Positions 9,100-19,752 of a stretch of DNA of 64,000 nt are shown here, piece by piece; position 1 is the stretch's first letter; each line of letters begins with the position of its first letter. This stretch comes from Eutypella sp. D-1 (Eukaryota; Ascomycota; Sordariomycetes; Xylariales; Diatrypaceae). Made by a program: the position numbers and the translations under genes. The notes beneath the pieces are model-generated. The model saw only the letters and a program-made list of their open reading frames with translations. It did no database searches and had not been told where the DNA came from. The DNA lies in assembly GCA_023313575.1 (NCBI GenBank), contig JAJTTP010000007.1, positions 744,001-808,000 on the forward strand, in the 5' to 3' direction.

Positions 9100-12000
9100 G
9101 AAAGCGGATGCAGCGGCCGTCGCAGCGTTTGGATTTGCGGTGGCGGGGGAAGTTGGTGGCTATGGATAGGCGATAGATAGAGATATCGTTAGCATTTGAC
9201 ATGGTAACATACATATGTATATGAAGTTAAGTGTAGCTATGTAGATAGATGGATCAGGGCGTATCCCCCGTTGATTGTGAAAGAGGCTGTCGTGGTAGAC
9301 TTTAAGGACTGACTACCTGGGTAGGTATGGTAGGAAGTAGGAAGTAAGGAAGCGGGTAAGGTTGGTTATGATAGCCCTACTTGATACCCTACTTAGGTAC
9401 CTACTTAATAGGTAACCTGAAAAGAGTTTCAAAGTTCCAAGGTTCCAAGGTTCCATGGAAGGTTGAGTCGCGGAATCCCCAGACCGGCGCAAACTCAAAC
9501 TCTAATACTTAGTGGAAGCGCGCAACATGCATGGATGCACGCTACTACCATGGACCTTCAAGGTGTACCTAAGTAGGAAAGGTATATAATAATATACTTG
9601 TAGGTATAGACAAAGAGATACTAGTCTCCCCTACGACACGAAGGAATGCGCGTGAAACATAATAGGTAAGGAATTGGATGAGATCGGGCTAGCTGTAGCG
9701 TGGCGTCGTACATGACGATGACGATGATAATATCTGTTTCTGTCTGTTCCCAACCACGACAACCGGGGATACAGAGAAGACAGACAAGACACGGGATACA
9801 TATTCATATGTGTACATATGTATGTATAGCTACCAACTACTGGCTACCACTTGTCCTTTCCCATCGATCCATTGGGTTTGGAGAATTTCAAAGAATAAAA
9901 TAAAAAAATAAAAATGGAATAAAAATAAAGTAAATTGGCACAAACATACCGGATGGGCGTGCCCACGCCTCTTTGCGCCTCCGAACATCTTCGCGGAAGC
10001 GGGAGGTTTGTCGCGGCGTCGTCCTCGTCGTCAAGGTCAAGGGCCCTTGACCGGCGGCTCCGACGTGACTATAAGCAGCGCTGCATGGAGGGAGGGTCAA
10101 AAGTAAATGGAACGTTCGGTCGCAGTCGCGGTCGCGCAAGAAAAATAACTATATAGAAAGAAAAGAAATGGATTCCTTTCTTTTTTTTTTCTTTTTTCTT
10201 TTGTCTAATTAAAATGGAATAGAAAAGCAGGCAGAATGAGAAGCGCGAAGATGGCGTATGTCACAGCAACCAACTAAACAGAATAAAAAAAAGATACGCC
10301 ACACCGGTTAATTAGAGAAAAAAAAAGATAGTAAGTAGTTACTGGGAAGAGGTGGTTGACTTTGAGTTGGGTTGTGGAGAAAGGAAGAATACGTAGTTGT
10401 TGGTTAAAAGGTAACGATCATCTGTATGTATGTATGTATGTAGAGTTGATAGATTAATATATAATAAAGGAAGAAAGAAGAAGAAGAAAAAAGATGATGT
10501 ATATAAATAAGACTAACAAGGGAAGGACTCGAAGAATGTCTTGTGTGTCGGTCAAAAAAGCAAAGAAAATCCGGGACTCGAAATCGAATCGAGGTTCAGG
10601 TTCGATGGATGACGATAAAACAACAATGATGATGATGTTAATGATGAGAACGGAACGGGGGTTAAGAGAGGTTGACGGACGGGAAAGGTGATATGTATGT
10701 ATTTTATGAAACTACTACTATTACTACTAGTTTACTTGGTACTATATCATTACTAGTTTTAAGTTATTTCGGTAAAGGCTCTTTTCTTCTTTCGTCCAGA
10801 AATCTGAAACAGAAAAAGACAGAAATAGAGCGAGAGAGAGAAAGAGATGGAGCCAGAAAAGGGCAGGAGGAAACAAATGCAGGAAAACGTGGTTGGGTTA
10901 GTGGGACGGGTATCTAGTAACTTTTAGTTGACGTCTCTCGGGTCTAAAAGGGAGGATCACGTTCCATTGTACATCTGTATATGTAAATGTGATAAATATA
11001 CGTAACGCTCACCTCATTAATACCATCTATGTACAGTATATCTGCCCATTATAACCACCCATTTAACCCAATCCACATCCATCACACCCATCTGAGTCTG
11101 CCCTACTAACCCAACCCAACCAACCAACCAACCAAGCCAGCCAGCCAACCATCCGCACTCCTGCTATTCCGGCGACTCTGCTCTATCTACCTACCTAGCT
11201 CTAGCTCTAGGTACCTAGGTAGCTATCATGTACCCGTGGGCCTAACGATATAAAAGGACGAAGGGAGGAGATTCCAGAGATCCATCCATCTATCACGGAT
11301 GGGGGCTCCATTTCTTTTTCCTGCAGGTGGAATGAGAAATGATGACGCTGCCCTGCGCCGGTCTAACTAAAAAGGGGATAGGGATACATACACAAGCATA
11401 CCTATTATGGATACATATGTCCAGGCTTATTACATCTGGCCATCTGCTTGTCTGCTAACAACTAATGAATATCCCGCTGTCGCTATTGCTGCTGCTCCTG
11501 CTGATGCTCCTGTCACTGCCGCTGCTAGCTAGCTATGTAGATAAACTAACCTTCTAGCTGCCACGTCGGGGAAACGATTCCAGCGAACCAATTCCCGGAT
11601 CCGCCCTATCCATACCTAACCTAACTTGTCTTATACTATATGCAAGAGGTCAGTATGTACTCATATGAAGTGGATAGGGATGTAGGTACCGGATGTTCGC
11701 GGAGACGACAGCCGGCAAGCAGGCGTTACGGAGTGCATATGTACCTAAGTAAACTAACCTGCAAGCACTTCTGCCATTCTAAGCTTTCTAAGGTACGGTC
11801 TTAAAGCGGCAACGTACATACACATACAGTAGGGCACTTACTTATATGTAAGTCCAGCTAAGCTGTTGATTACATAATGTACATAAAAAAGTCACAATAA
11901 ATAATAGCGCTTCCAATGGCAGGAGTAGCAGCGGGGTCGTCCTTGATGCCAGAATGGCCCGGATCTGTCACAGACCTACTTGTACATACCTACCCGCTAT

Positions 12001-13492
12001 AGCTGTACGCAGTACAGCGGGATCCATTAGATGGAGAAGTTCCCGTTGTGTTTCACCTGCGTGCGCGCCCCCCGTTTCCATCAAGTCGGGACAGCGGGAG
12101 AGACGGCGTAAAGCGTAAAGAAAGAGCACTCCCTCGAAAAAAAAAAGAAAAGAAAAGAAAAAAAAGAAAAAAAAAAGAAACCAGCCAGATAATTACTATA
12201 ATTTACTGCCGAAGAGATCCGAAAAAGTATTCATGCCTTATTCCACCTACACCACGAATTACCTACCTATCCCTATGTCTTCACCACGTCACCGTCTACC
12301 CGGCTCTTCCCTCAGGCCCCCTCCCTGCAGGTGACCGTGTGGAAAAGCTGGCTATGCACCTATATGTGTTCTGCTCTGCTCGTACGCGTATGTGATGGAG
12401 CTATATGAGGCTGATAATAAAAGAAAGATAGCAAGCAAGCCTGGCGCCAGCGGGCATCGGCTCGGAGCGCGGGTATAAATAAATAATGCTTTTTACCTAC
12501 TTACCTACCTGGCTAAACTTCCAATAACAACTTTTCCGATGGAGTTGAGATGAAAAAAAAAAGGGTGGGTGTGACGTCATATCAAGGACCGGCATAGATA
12601 GATATAGGTAGATTCATCTTCCACACAAAAGCAAAGAAGTAAAAAGGGAGGCTAATAATAACTGCATACCTACCTAACCTTCGCAAATGTTACAATTTGT
12701 TGATTTAACAGCTTACTATGTATTACATCCGTTAGATCCCTCGTCGATAAAAAGAAAGTAGGATAGAAAATTACTATCAGACACGATCATTTTGTTTCCG
12801 CTCCGTGCTAAAAGAAGGGGGGTCTGTATTGTTGTCTATCTGATCTAGGTGATGAATTTAAAAAGGCCTGCCGAGAGAGAGAGCGCGCGCGGCGCTCGCC
12901 TATTGCTTCCGTGCTACCCATATTCTGTCATATGCCTCCTCTCATATCCGACTTCGTGTGAGCTGAAGCTCCGGCTGCGAAATTTGTTGCTGGCTAATGT
13001 TGTTTCTTCTTCGAGGCGTGGACCAACAGGTTCGAGCAGCTGATGGAAGAGCGATTCCCAAAAGAAAAAAGGTCCAGCGTACCCCAACCACACTCGGGGA
13101 TATCCAGAATGAAGTACCAAAAGGAGCCGCCGCTGTGTGTGATGATTCGCCGGGCTTCTTGCGGGGGAGATGGATGGAGAGCCACCTGTTTAGCATCGAA
13201 TGTGTGTATGTGACGCAATGACGATATAGGGCAGAGGTAGCAAGGACTGGCGACCAATTATGCCATAACCCTATCGAGAAATCAAACTCCTCCTCCGGGG
13301 CCGCCTGACATTCCCTCCTGGGCATTTCAGAAGCGATATCAAACACCCTCCAGCGTACAAAATGGTTAGACACCGGCCAACCGACATGGGTAGAAAATAT
13401 GATGCAGACTATTGTAGCAAAGGTCTTGAAAGGAGATACGAACACACATCGTACCGTCCATTCAGTGTGCTAGGTACCCTTGCATAATAGAC
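9100..13492. other. 4.4-kb intergenic region, no supported gene
   Basis: Contains the upstream region of the large disordered protein and, at its right end, the 3' flank of the two-exon gene at 13.5 kb. Repeats include TATG/GTAT steps, CAAC units (about 11117-11150), a GA-rich run (12139-12181) and many TACCTA/TAGGTA words (for example 9397-9415, 11205-11222, 12496-12512). A 167-codon minus-strand frame at 12942-13445 begins with GTG and resembles no family, so it is not annotated. No RNA gene was recognised. Confidence 0.5.
12139..12181 (+). repeat. Poly-purine A/G tract
   Basis: Run of A with single G interruptions (AAAAG-type units) of more than 40 bases. It is a simple low-complexity tract. 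Confidence 0.8.
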
Positions 13493-15639
13493 CTAAGCAG
13501 AGGTATGAGCGTGGGCTTGGCTGCCTTTATCGCCTGGCGTAAACCCGTGTGCCTGATCTGATGTTGAAGCGACCGAATTTGGACGTGGGGACAGCCAGTC
13601 AGGTTCCGCTGTATAGGTACAGGTACGACCACCAGGCACGTTGTCGTAATAATCCGGCTTCGAATTTACGTCGTCCTGGTAGTATTCGTCGCCTTCGCCG
13701 TCGAGGTATACGTCCTGATCCTCAGCGGGAGGCGCGTTGGCTCGCGACGAAGAGGCATTACCACTCTTAGTAGCGGCTTTGCTTTTCTTCCCCTTTCTAG
13801 ACTTGGCTTTTGCCTTATCCAATAGTCGCTTCCTGTTGGCCTCCTCATGGCGTTGGTTGCGATCCTTCTCCTCGTATTTTCGAATCATGCCCTTGGGAGG
13901 TTCCCCAAAGATGCGCTCATACTCGCAGAACTCACAGAGCCAGAAGTCTTCTGGATTGGGGGGGCGGAGGTAGTTGTTGTACTCAGTCTGTTGGCGACGT
14001 TCTCTGGCGGCACGTACGAGTGAGTTACCTCTTCGCTTGGACTTTTTAGGCGCCCCGTTGGCAGCACTGGCTCCCTTTGGTTTACTGGCCTCCGGTACCA
14101 TACTGATTCTGTCCTGGGTGACCGTCGAAACATGTGGTCCCATGTTGACGGGCGCTGCGCGGCTACTTGGGTTGTTACGGAGGTCGCGGTAAGAGCTAGA
14201 TGTAGGATGCTGCTGTAAGTAGCTTGAACCCGAGATGTGGGATGGTGCTGAATCGGATCCGGGCCAAGATATGGGATTTTGAGGGTCGAAAGTAAAGGTG
14301 AACTGTGTAGATGAAGTAGGTTTATTTTTGGTTGATGCTTGTTGTTGTAGGAGGCTGATGTTTTCCTGGCCTTGGATGGCTGGAAGCTTCTCTGCTGTAG
14401 CAATAGCGTTTGAAATAATGCCTGAATTTTCGCCTACTCCGATAGACACATCAATTATAAACAATGTCAGCAGTTATTCAGTAACGATGAAAGTTCGTGA
14501 TGGTTTATGGATGTGATTAGTGTGTATGAACAACGAAGCACTGTAACTAGAGGTCTAAAGGATGCTCACACAAGTTGTATGGAAAAACAAAAAGAAAAGT
14601 TTATTGTGGCACTCCATACGACATGCAGGAACAGGTGAGGGAAAGGATTGGAAGCCAAAGAGTGAGACTTACCTCCCGGAGGTGATGGACATTGGCCAGG
14701 GCCTCTAAGCTTCGGCGTTCGTCCATTCCATGCGTTATTGGGATCTGGTAACGTCCTGAGGGGGCTCCTGCCATTGCGTGTGCGGCCATACCTGCCTCTT
14801 CCTGGCCCGGAGATGCCTTGTGTACTAACTGAGGCCCCTCCGGACTGGTAATATGGGGTAGGCACGGCCGACGTCGAATCACCAGGACCCTCATCACCGG
14901 TTGTCGGGGGAGACGGCATTCCTAACGCACTAGAATCATTGAGCACATGAGTCCCATTCAAGATGGACTCCCCGGCGGTGGGTATCTTCCTTTTCTTCTT
15001 ATTATTAGTATTCTCGAACGAATCGTACCCGTCTACCGATGATGTTGTTGAGGGAGGCGGCTGAATGGCATTATGCCTGGCTTGAAGAGGGCGTTGAGGG
15101 CGTTGGGGAGTCCGGAATGCACCGCCCTCCGAATCCTGAAACGGTCTGGAAATCAGGGCCCTCCGAGCCTGGCCCACAAGCGACTCTTCATGATACTCCC
15201 CGCTTAAACCGTTCCTGCGCAAAGCAGCTTCTTGACCCAACTGAGATGCGTTTTCCCTATTGGTCACACTTGGGGGCTCAGATCCTAATATCCCCGAATC
15301 TTCTTTGGCATTGTAAGGATAGGCAAAGAGAGGTGGAATGTTCTGGGGCGCCGGGGGGTATTTGATAGTTTTTGCGACCTCCGGCGATAACCGTTGCCGT
15401 ATCGTGCGCTTCGGAAGCGGTCGAATCGGTCGGTCCGGGAACAGCGAAGAAGTGGAATCAGGAGACATATTCTCGGAGTATCCTGTGCGGGGGCGAAACC
15501 GGGTAAATGTTAGCCAAACTGCTATGCTGAAGCCTATAGCAAAGTAACTCATGATGGGAAGGGTATGAAACCAGGGGAGGTTGGGTTGGTGAAAACCATA
15601 AATTCCAAAGCGGCAGAGAGCGAGAAGTGTATTTGTCAT
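13493..15639 (-). CDS. Membrane-anchored fungal protein of unknown function (two exons)
   Basis: Reconstructed as exons 15639-14673 and 14433-13493, giving 635 residues. The intron has a GTAAGT donor, a GCTGAC branch-type sequence about 35 bases before the acceptor and a GTAG acceptor; joining gives a clean G|GC codon and continuous frame. Residues about 22-46 contain a hydrophobic segment (IMSYFAIGFSIAVWLTF), suggesting one N-terminal membrane anchor. The middle is disordered and rich in Pro, Ser, Asn and Gly. The second exon carries the most ordered segment: PEDFWLCEFCEYERIFGEPPKGMIRKYEEKD, with a CEFC pair that may bind metal or a partner, followed by a long basic helix rich in Arg and Lys. 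An acidic Tyr/Asp-rich tail follows. I believe this segment recurs in fungal hypothetical proteins, but I cannot name a function. Confidence 0.8.
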
Positions 15640-16397
15640 TCAAAAGATGGGGTTCAAGTGATGGAGGGAGTGCCGAATAATCTAAGAATTGCCCTTGGGT
15701 GCCGTTATGCCCCATATAAGACTGCGTAGAAACAACCATAATTCCCAGTTGACATGATAGTCGTTCCCGCTGATGTTTCGGCGCGACGGTCGGGAAAGCT
15801 GAAAACAGAACTGGGGAACAGAGCTGGAGAATATGCTCGGGATGGGAAGGGATATATAACATCCTCGTCAAGTGTTGAAGGAAGCAGCAACCTACCCATC
15901 ACACATTATTCGGGCCTAGGGCGTAGCTTGTTTATAACAGGACCAGGTGCTTCAGCGATTTACGCAACTCGGGGGCGGTCGAAAGTACTAATGGGAGTTT
16001 GCACTTGACGTAAGAACGTCGTCGGGCGCGGGAATCGATCCGTATGAAGCCGGCCTTGGGGGCGAACGCAAGACGCTGATTACCAGAATGGCGTTAGTAT
16101 TAGCATAGGGGAAGGAACAAGATTCTTTAAGACCTTGGAAGGAATTGAACGTGTATAGACTAGGTACGCTAGATACAAATACGGGGATTCACTCTTGCGG
16201 GGACTACTATAATCAGTTCGGGGATAGGGGCAGGTAACTATTACCCACGTAACTCTCGTAGGGAATGCAAAGATAACTTCGTGATGAGATGAAGGGGAGA
16301 CGACATATGCAGACTTGTTTAAAGCGGGTAGAACACATACATATGCAAATGGCAAGCCTCTACGTGGATATCTCGTGGGTTCGGAAATGGTGGAGGA

Positions 16398-16415
16398 GGG
16401 GGGGGGGGGGGGGGG
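16398..16415 (+). repeat. Poly-G run of 18
   Basis: Eighteen consecutive G, preceded by GGAGGA. It lies about 760 bases upstream of the minus-strand two-exon gene. Homopolymer length may be inexact in an assembly. Confidence 0.8.
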
Positions 16416-17513
16416 TTGAAGGCGTTGCAAGGATTTGACGATCGAGGAAGAAGTTGAAGTCGACCTTGGAAGGCAATAACAGTAGCAATAGCAATACCTG
16501 GGTAGCTAAAGCAACGTACGCCACATGAAGGTACTGGAATCGACGTAGTTGAAACCGACCGGTACGTATCTCGGTGAAGTAGGACGACCCCGGAATCTTA
16601 GCGATTAGTGGGCTTCTCCTGCTCTTTCGTTAAAGAACGATAACGATAGATGACGGAGGAAGGGAAGGGGAGGTGGGATGTCTCCAGCAAGAAGGATCCG
16701 GCTGCTGATAGTAGCGACAGTCAAACCGGTAGCCAACCAGATTCCAACGGATTCGACCTCGGGGATAATGAATGGCTACCCCGACCTAGATATGATTCCT
16801 AGCTGGGGATGTTCGAGATGTTCGAGATGTGTACTCTACCCAAGTAGACGTATACTCTAGATGTATATACCCCGCAAGGAGATAGGTAATTTACCAAAAT
16901 AGGCAGTGGTGATAGCGAAGGAGAAGTCTTTATTGCTGTATCAACGAAATGTTGTTTTGTTTTGTGGCCAGCAACGACTAGACGTAATGTAATGTGTGTG
17001 TGTGTAGTGGATGTTATGGTAGTTGTAATGGTAATAAGGATGGTGGTGGGTGGGTGGGTGGTGGTGGCGGTAGTAGTAGTAATAGCAGTGGTAATTACAT
17101 CTGGAGGGAGATCCCGTGGCTTGTCTGGGTTGATTAATTGCCCATTGATTGCTTGCTACATATACTTACTTAGGTACTTAGGTAGGTTCAATGTTGCTTG
17201 CCTGCTTGCTTGATTGTGAGTGCTTAGGTGGCAGGGTAGCCCTGGAAAGTTGGATTGTGCTGGCGATAATGGAAACTTGGGGTTGCTGAAGTGTGGCTAA
17301 ACCGGGCTGAACGGGGGCTCGTCAAGGGGACCCGAGGGCCCAGGGGAAGAAAAGAGGTGGGGCTGGCAGAGGGGGGGAAAGGGTGTGCGGTTTCTTAGTC
17401 AAGGTTGGTGAGAATGCCCCTCGGTCCGGCTAATCCTGAAATGGACACTCCTAGGTCTTCTATCAAGTCCTGTCTGCCTGTACTTATCCGTATCGCTGAT
17501 AAATCGCAGATAA

Positions 17514-17546
17514 CCCCCCCCCCAAAAACCCCCCCAAAACCCCCCC
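17514..17546 (-). repeat. C-rich tract able to form a G-quadruplex on the minus strand
   Basis: Three long C runs (10, 7 and 7) separated by A5 and A4. On the minus strand this reads G7-T4-G7-T5-G10. Each G run is long enough to supply more than one G-tract, so an intramolecular quadruplex is possible. No gene overlaps it. Confidence 0.75.
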
Positions 17547-18128
17547 ATCATAGTGGGTACCATACTTACCTAGAGGTATGCAATCCATGGATACGTACAT
17601 TAATATTTCCCATATTTCAGGTACGTACTTCGTAGTCGGATGGAGATGAGGGGATGTTTCACTCCAGTCATTATTAATTCGACCTCGGGGCCCCATCTTT
17701 CGATGAAGTTTTTATTTTTATTTTGTCGCTGCATATTGGATATATTTGCATATGGGTGTAGTTGTGCGATCTATAGGTTAGGACTAGATATCCTATAATT
17801 TTAAGCTTCTACTCCTTATACGCTTAGGCATTATTACATAGTGTGCCTATCTTTCCCGACCAAACACACTCACTCATACCTAGGTCTAGGTACTGTATTC
17901 AGTCAGGTTTTTTCATCTGACATGTACGAAGTTACGAAAGAAGTCAGCTTCCCAGTTATTCGGATAAGGTTAAGGTTTATTGGAGTTGCGAGTTAGATAT
18001 TGTCGGCTTATATAATCTCTCAAGGTTTGGAAGTGCCTCTGGTCTTCTTACCTTATCACCATAAGTAGATATGAGTACGCTGTTATAGTAGTAAAGCCTC
18101 AGATCCATCGGAACCTACCAACCAACCT

Positions 18129-18157
18129 ATCTACCTACATACCGAGGTAGGTAGATA
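18129..18157. repeat. Inverted repeat TATCTACCTAC / GTAGGTAGATA
   Basis: Two 11-base arms separated by a short loop containing ATACCGAG. It is built from the same TACCTA/TAGGTA words that recur through the intergenic DNA. It could fold as a hairpin; no function is visible. Confidence 0.65.
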
Positions 18158-19195
18158 AGTGATTATTATTAAAATGGCCTGCAACCCTAAGAATTATATA
18201 TTTCTATCGACTATCGACATGATTCCCTTCCGTCACTGTCCGAGGTCTCGTTACTTTAACAAGTTGTGCGCGGGATAGCTACTGCCTGCTATTTGCTTTA
18301 CCTGTGAAGTACTTAGGTAAACTGCCTGACGTTATGCCCCGCATGCTAATGTGGTATTAGCCCGGTTCAAGGTTCAATTGAAGATGAGATGAATGATGTT
18401 GGTAGACTATACTATGTATCCTGTCCGGGGGGTCGGGGGCTATTCGGCTTGCCGGGAAACGGGTTAGATACATATTTGCTGGTATGCAGTGACGGCAAAG
18501 CGGCCGGGATTGATGAAAGAGACCCCGTTTCGGAGGGGATCCTCTCTGTATGTACTTAACTTGCAAGCACTTACTATGAAGTATGTAAATACTCTAGCAG
18601 TCTTTGCAGGTAGGTTGGTTGATACTACTTAGGAGGTAGGTAGGTGATAGAGGGTGGTCGCATGGTGGTCCCGAGGTCGCGACGCTCTTTTGTATGCATT
18701 TATGTATGCATTTAGGTAGATAGTTACCTCCAGTATGTACTGAATGACCTTGAACCCGAAATCGTCCAAGGTTTACCGGGTATGGGTACTTGGCCAATTT
18801 GGTGCTAGTTGAGGGCTAATTCGCTAATGCCACTGTGACTGGTCCAGAATTTCATTATTCCGGGTAGGTGCCTTTCTTTATCCTTGCTAAACCCCTCTAA
18901 TTCCGTAAGGGAACCCCAAGTTAAGTAACTGCAACTAGTGGGACGGGATGTACAGTCTACAAGTCTGCTTACTAGAGCCAGCCTGAGTATGTGTGTAGAA
19001 CGTAGGTAATTTAGCAGTCATAGGCACTCTTTTATTCCCTTCTTAGAGGCACTTAGGTCTAGTTCATGGATCTACTAGTAAGTCCCATGTACATACCTAC
19101 CTGCTTACCTAGGTACCTAAGTACCTAACTCTATATACTTACCCTAGGTACCTAGTCGCTATCGCTCGCTCTCACACACGCTTTTGCTTGGAAGG

Positions 19196-19218
19196 TTGCT
19201 GCTGCGGTTGCTGCTGCG

Positions 19219-19252
<34 letters not shown>
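19196..19252 (+). repeat. GCT trinucleotide repeat
   Basis: GCTGCTGCGGTT units grade into about ten GCT triplets, 500-555 bases before the start codon of the PHD-finger gene. It is probably promoter or 5' UTR sequence, not coding. Confidence 0.8.
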
Positions 19253-19469
19253 GCTCACATACAATTCATCCATCCATTACCTTACCAACACCACACAATG
19301 TTTCTTCCCGCCTTTTTTTCCGTCGATACCTCTACTACGGCATTGTCAAAGTATTCGATTTGGTCATGATAGCTTTTACAATCTCAAGGCGATCTTCCAA
19401 TTCCCTCCTCCCATCTCTTTTCGAGTCAGATTAGCAGTTTATCTTTTAGCTAGTTAAGAACTTTATTCT

Positions 19470-19489
19470 TTGAGTTCTTCTCGAGAGCT

Positions 19490-19521
<32 letters not shown>

Positions 19522-19745
19522 CCCCTTCTTGCCCCCATCTTGCCCTTCTTATTGCGTTTTTTTTTCTTTTTTGTTTCCTTCGCTTCCCTCCACTACCTAC
19601 CTGGCACACTCCTCTCCTCTTGTGCTCTTATCCTCTTCCCCTTTCCTCTCCTCTCTCCTCTCTTTCCCCCTCCCTCCCCTCTCCTCCTCTCCTCTCCTCT
19701 CCTCTCCTCTCCTCTCCTCTCCTCTCCTTTTCTTTTCCTCCCCCT
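19470..19745 (+). promoter_or_regulatory. Pyrimidine-rich promoter/5' UTR tract of the PHD-finger gene
   Basis: Almost entirely C and T for about 275 bases, including a (TC)n run at 19496-19520 and CTCTC pentamer repeats at about 19676-19738, ending some 10 bases before the ATG. CT-rich tracts just upstream of coding starts are common around transcription start sites of highly expressed or housekeeping genes in filamentous fungi; the regulatory role here is inferred. Confidence 0.5.
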
Positions 19746-19752
19746 GCCCGAC

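Larger units (their letters stand above)
15640..19752. other. 4.1-kb intergenic region with G/C homopolymers and pyrimidine-rich leader
   Basis: No gene is supported. Notable content: a run of 18 G (16398-16415), GTGGGTGG repeats near 17040-17070, a C10-A5-C7-A4-C7 tract (17514-17546), an inverted repeat at 18129-18157, TACCTA/TAGGTA palindromes near 19090-19150, a GCT repeat (19196-19252) and a long pyrimidine-rich stretch up to 19745 that is probably the promoter/5' UTR of the PHD-finger gene. Confidence 0.55.

Noticed and set aside
12942..13445. 167-codon minus-strand frame just downstream of the two-exon gene
   Set aside because: Begins with GTG, not ATG, is not in frame with the upstream gene, and shows no recognisable domain. 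Probably a chance frame in the 3' flank.
17514..17546. C-A tract considered as an internal telomere-like repeat
   Set aside because: Filamentous fungi use TTAGGG telomeres, and only three irregular units occur here.
19676..19738. Regular short repeats considered as a CRISPR-like array
   Set aside because: They are continuous pentamer microsatellites without spacers, in a eukaryotic genome.
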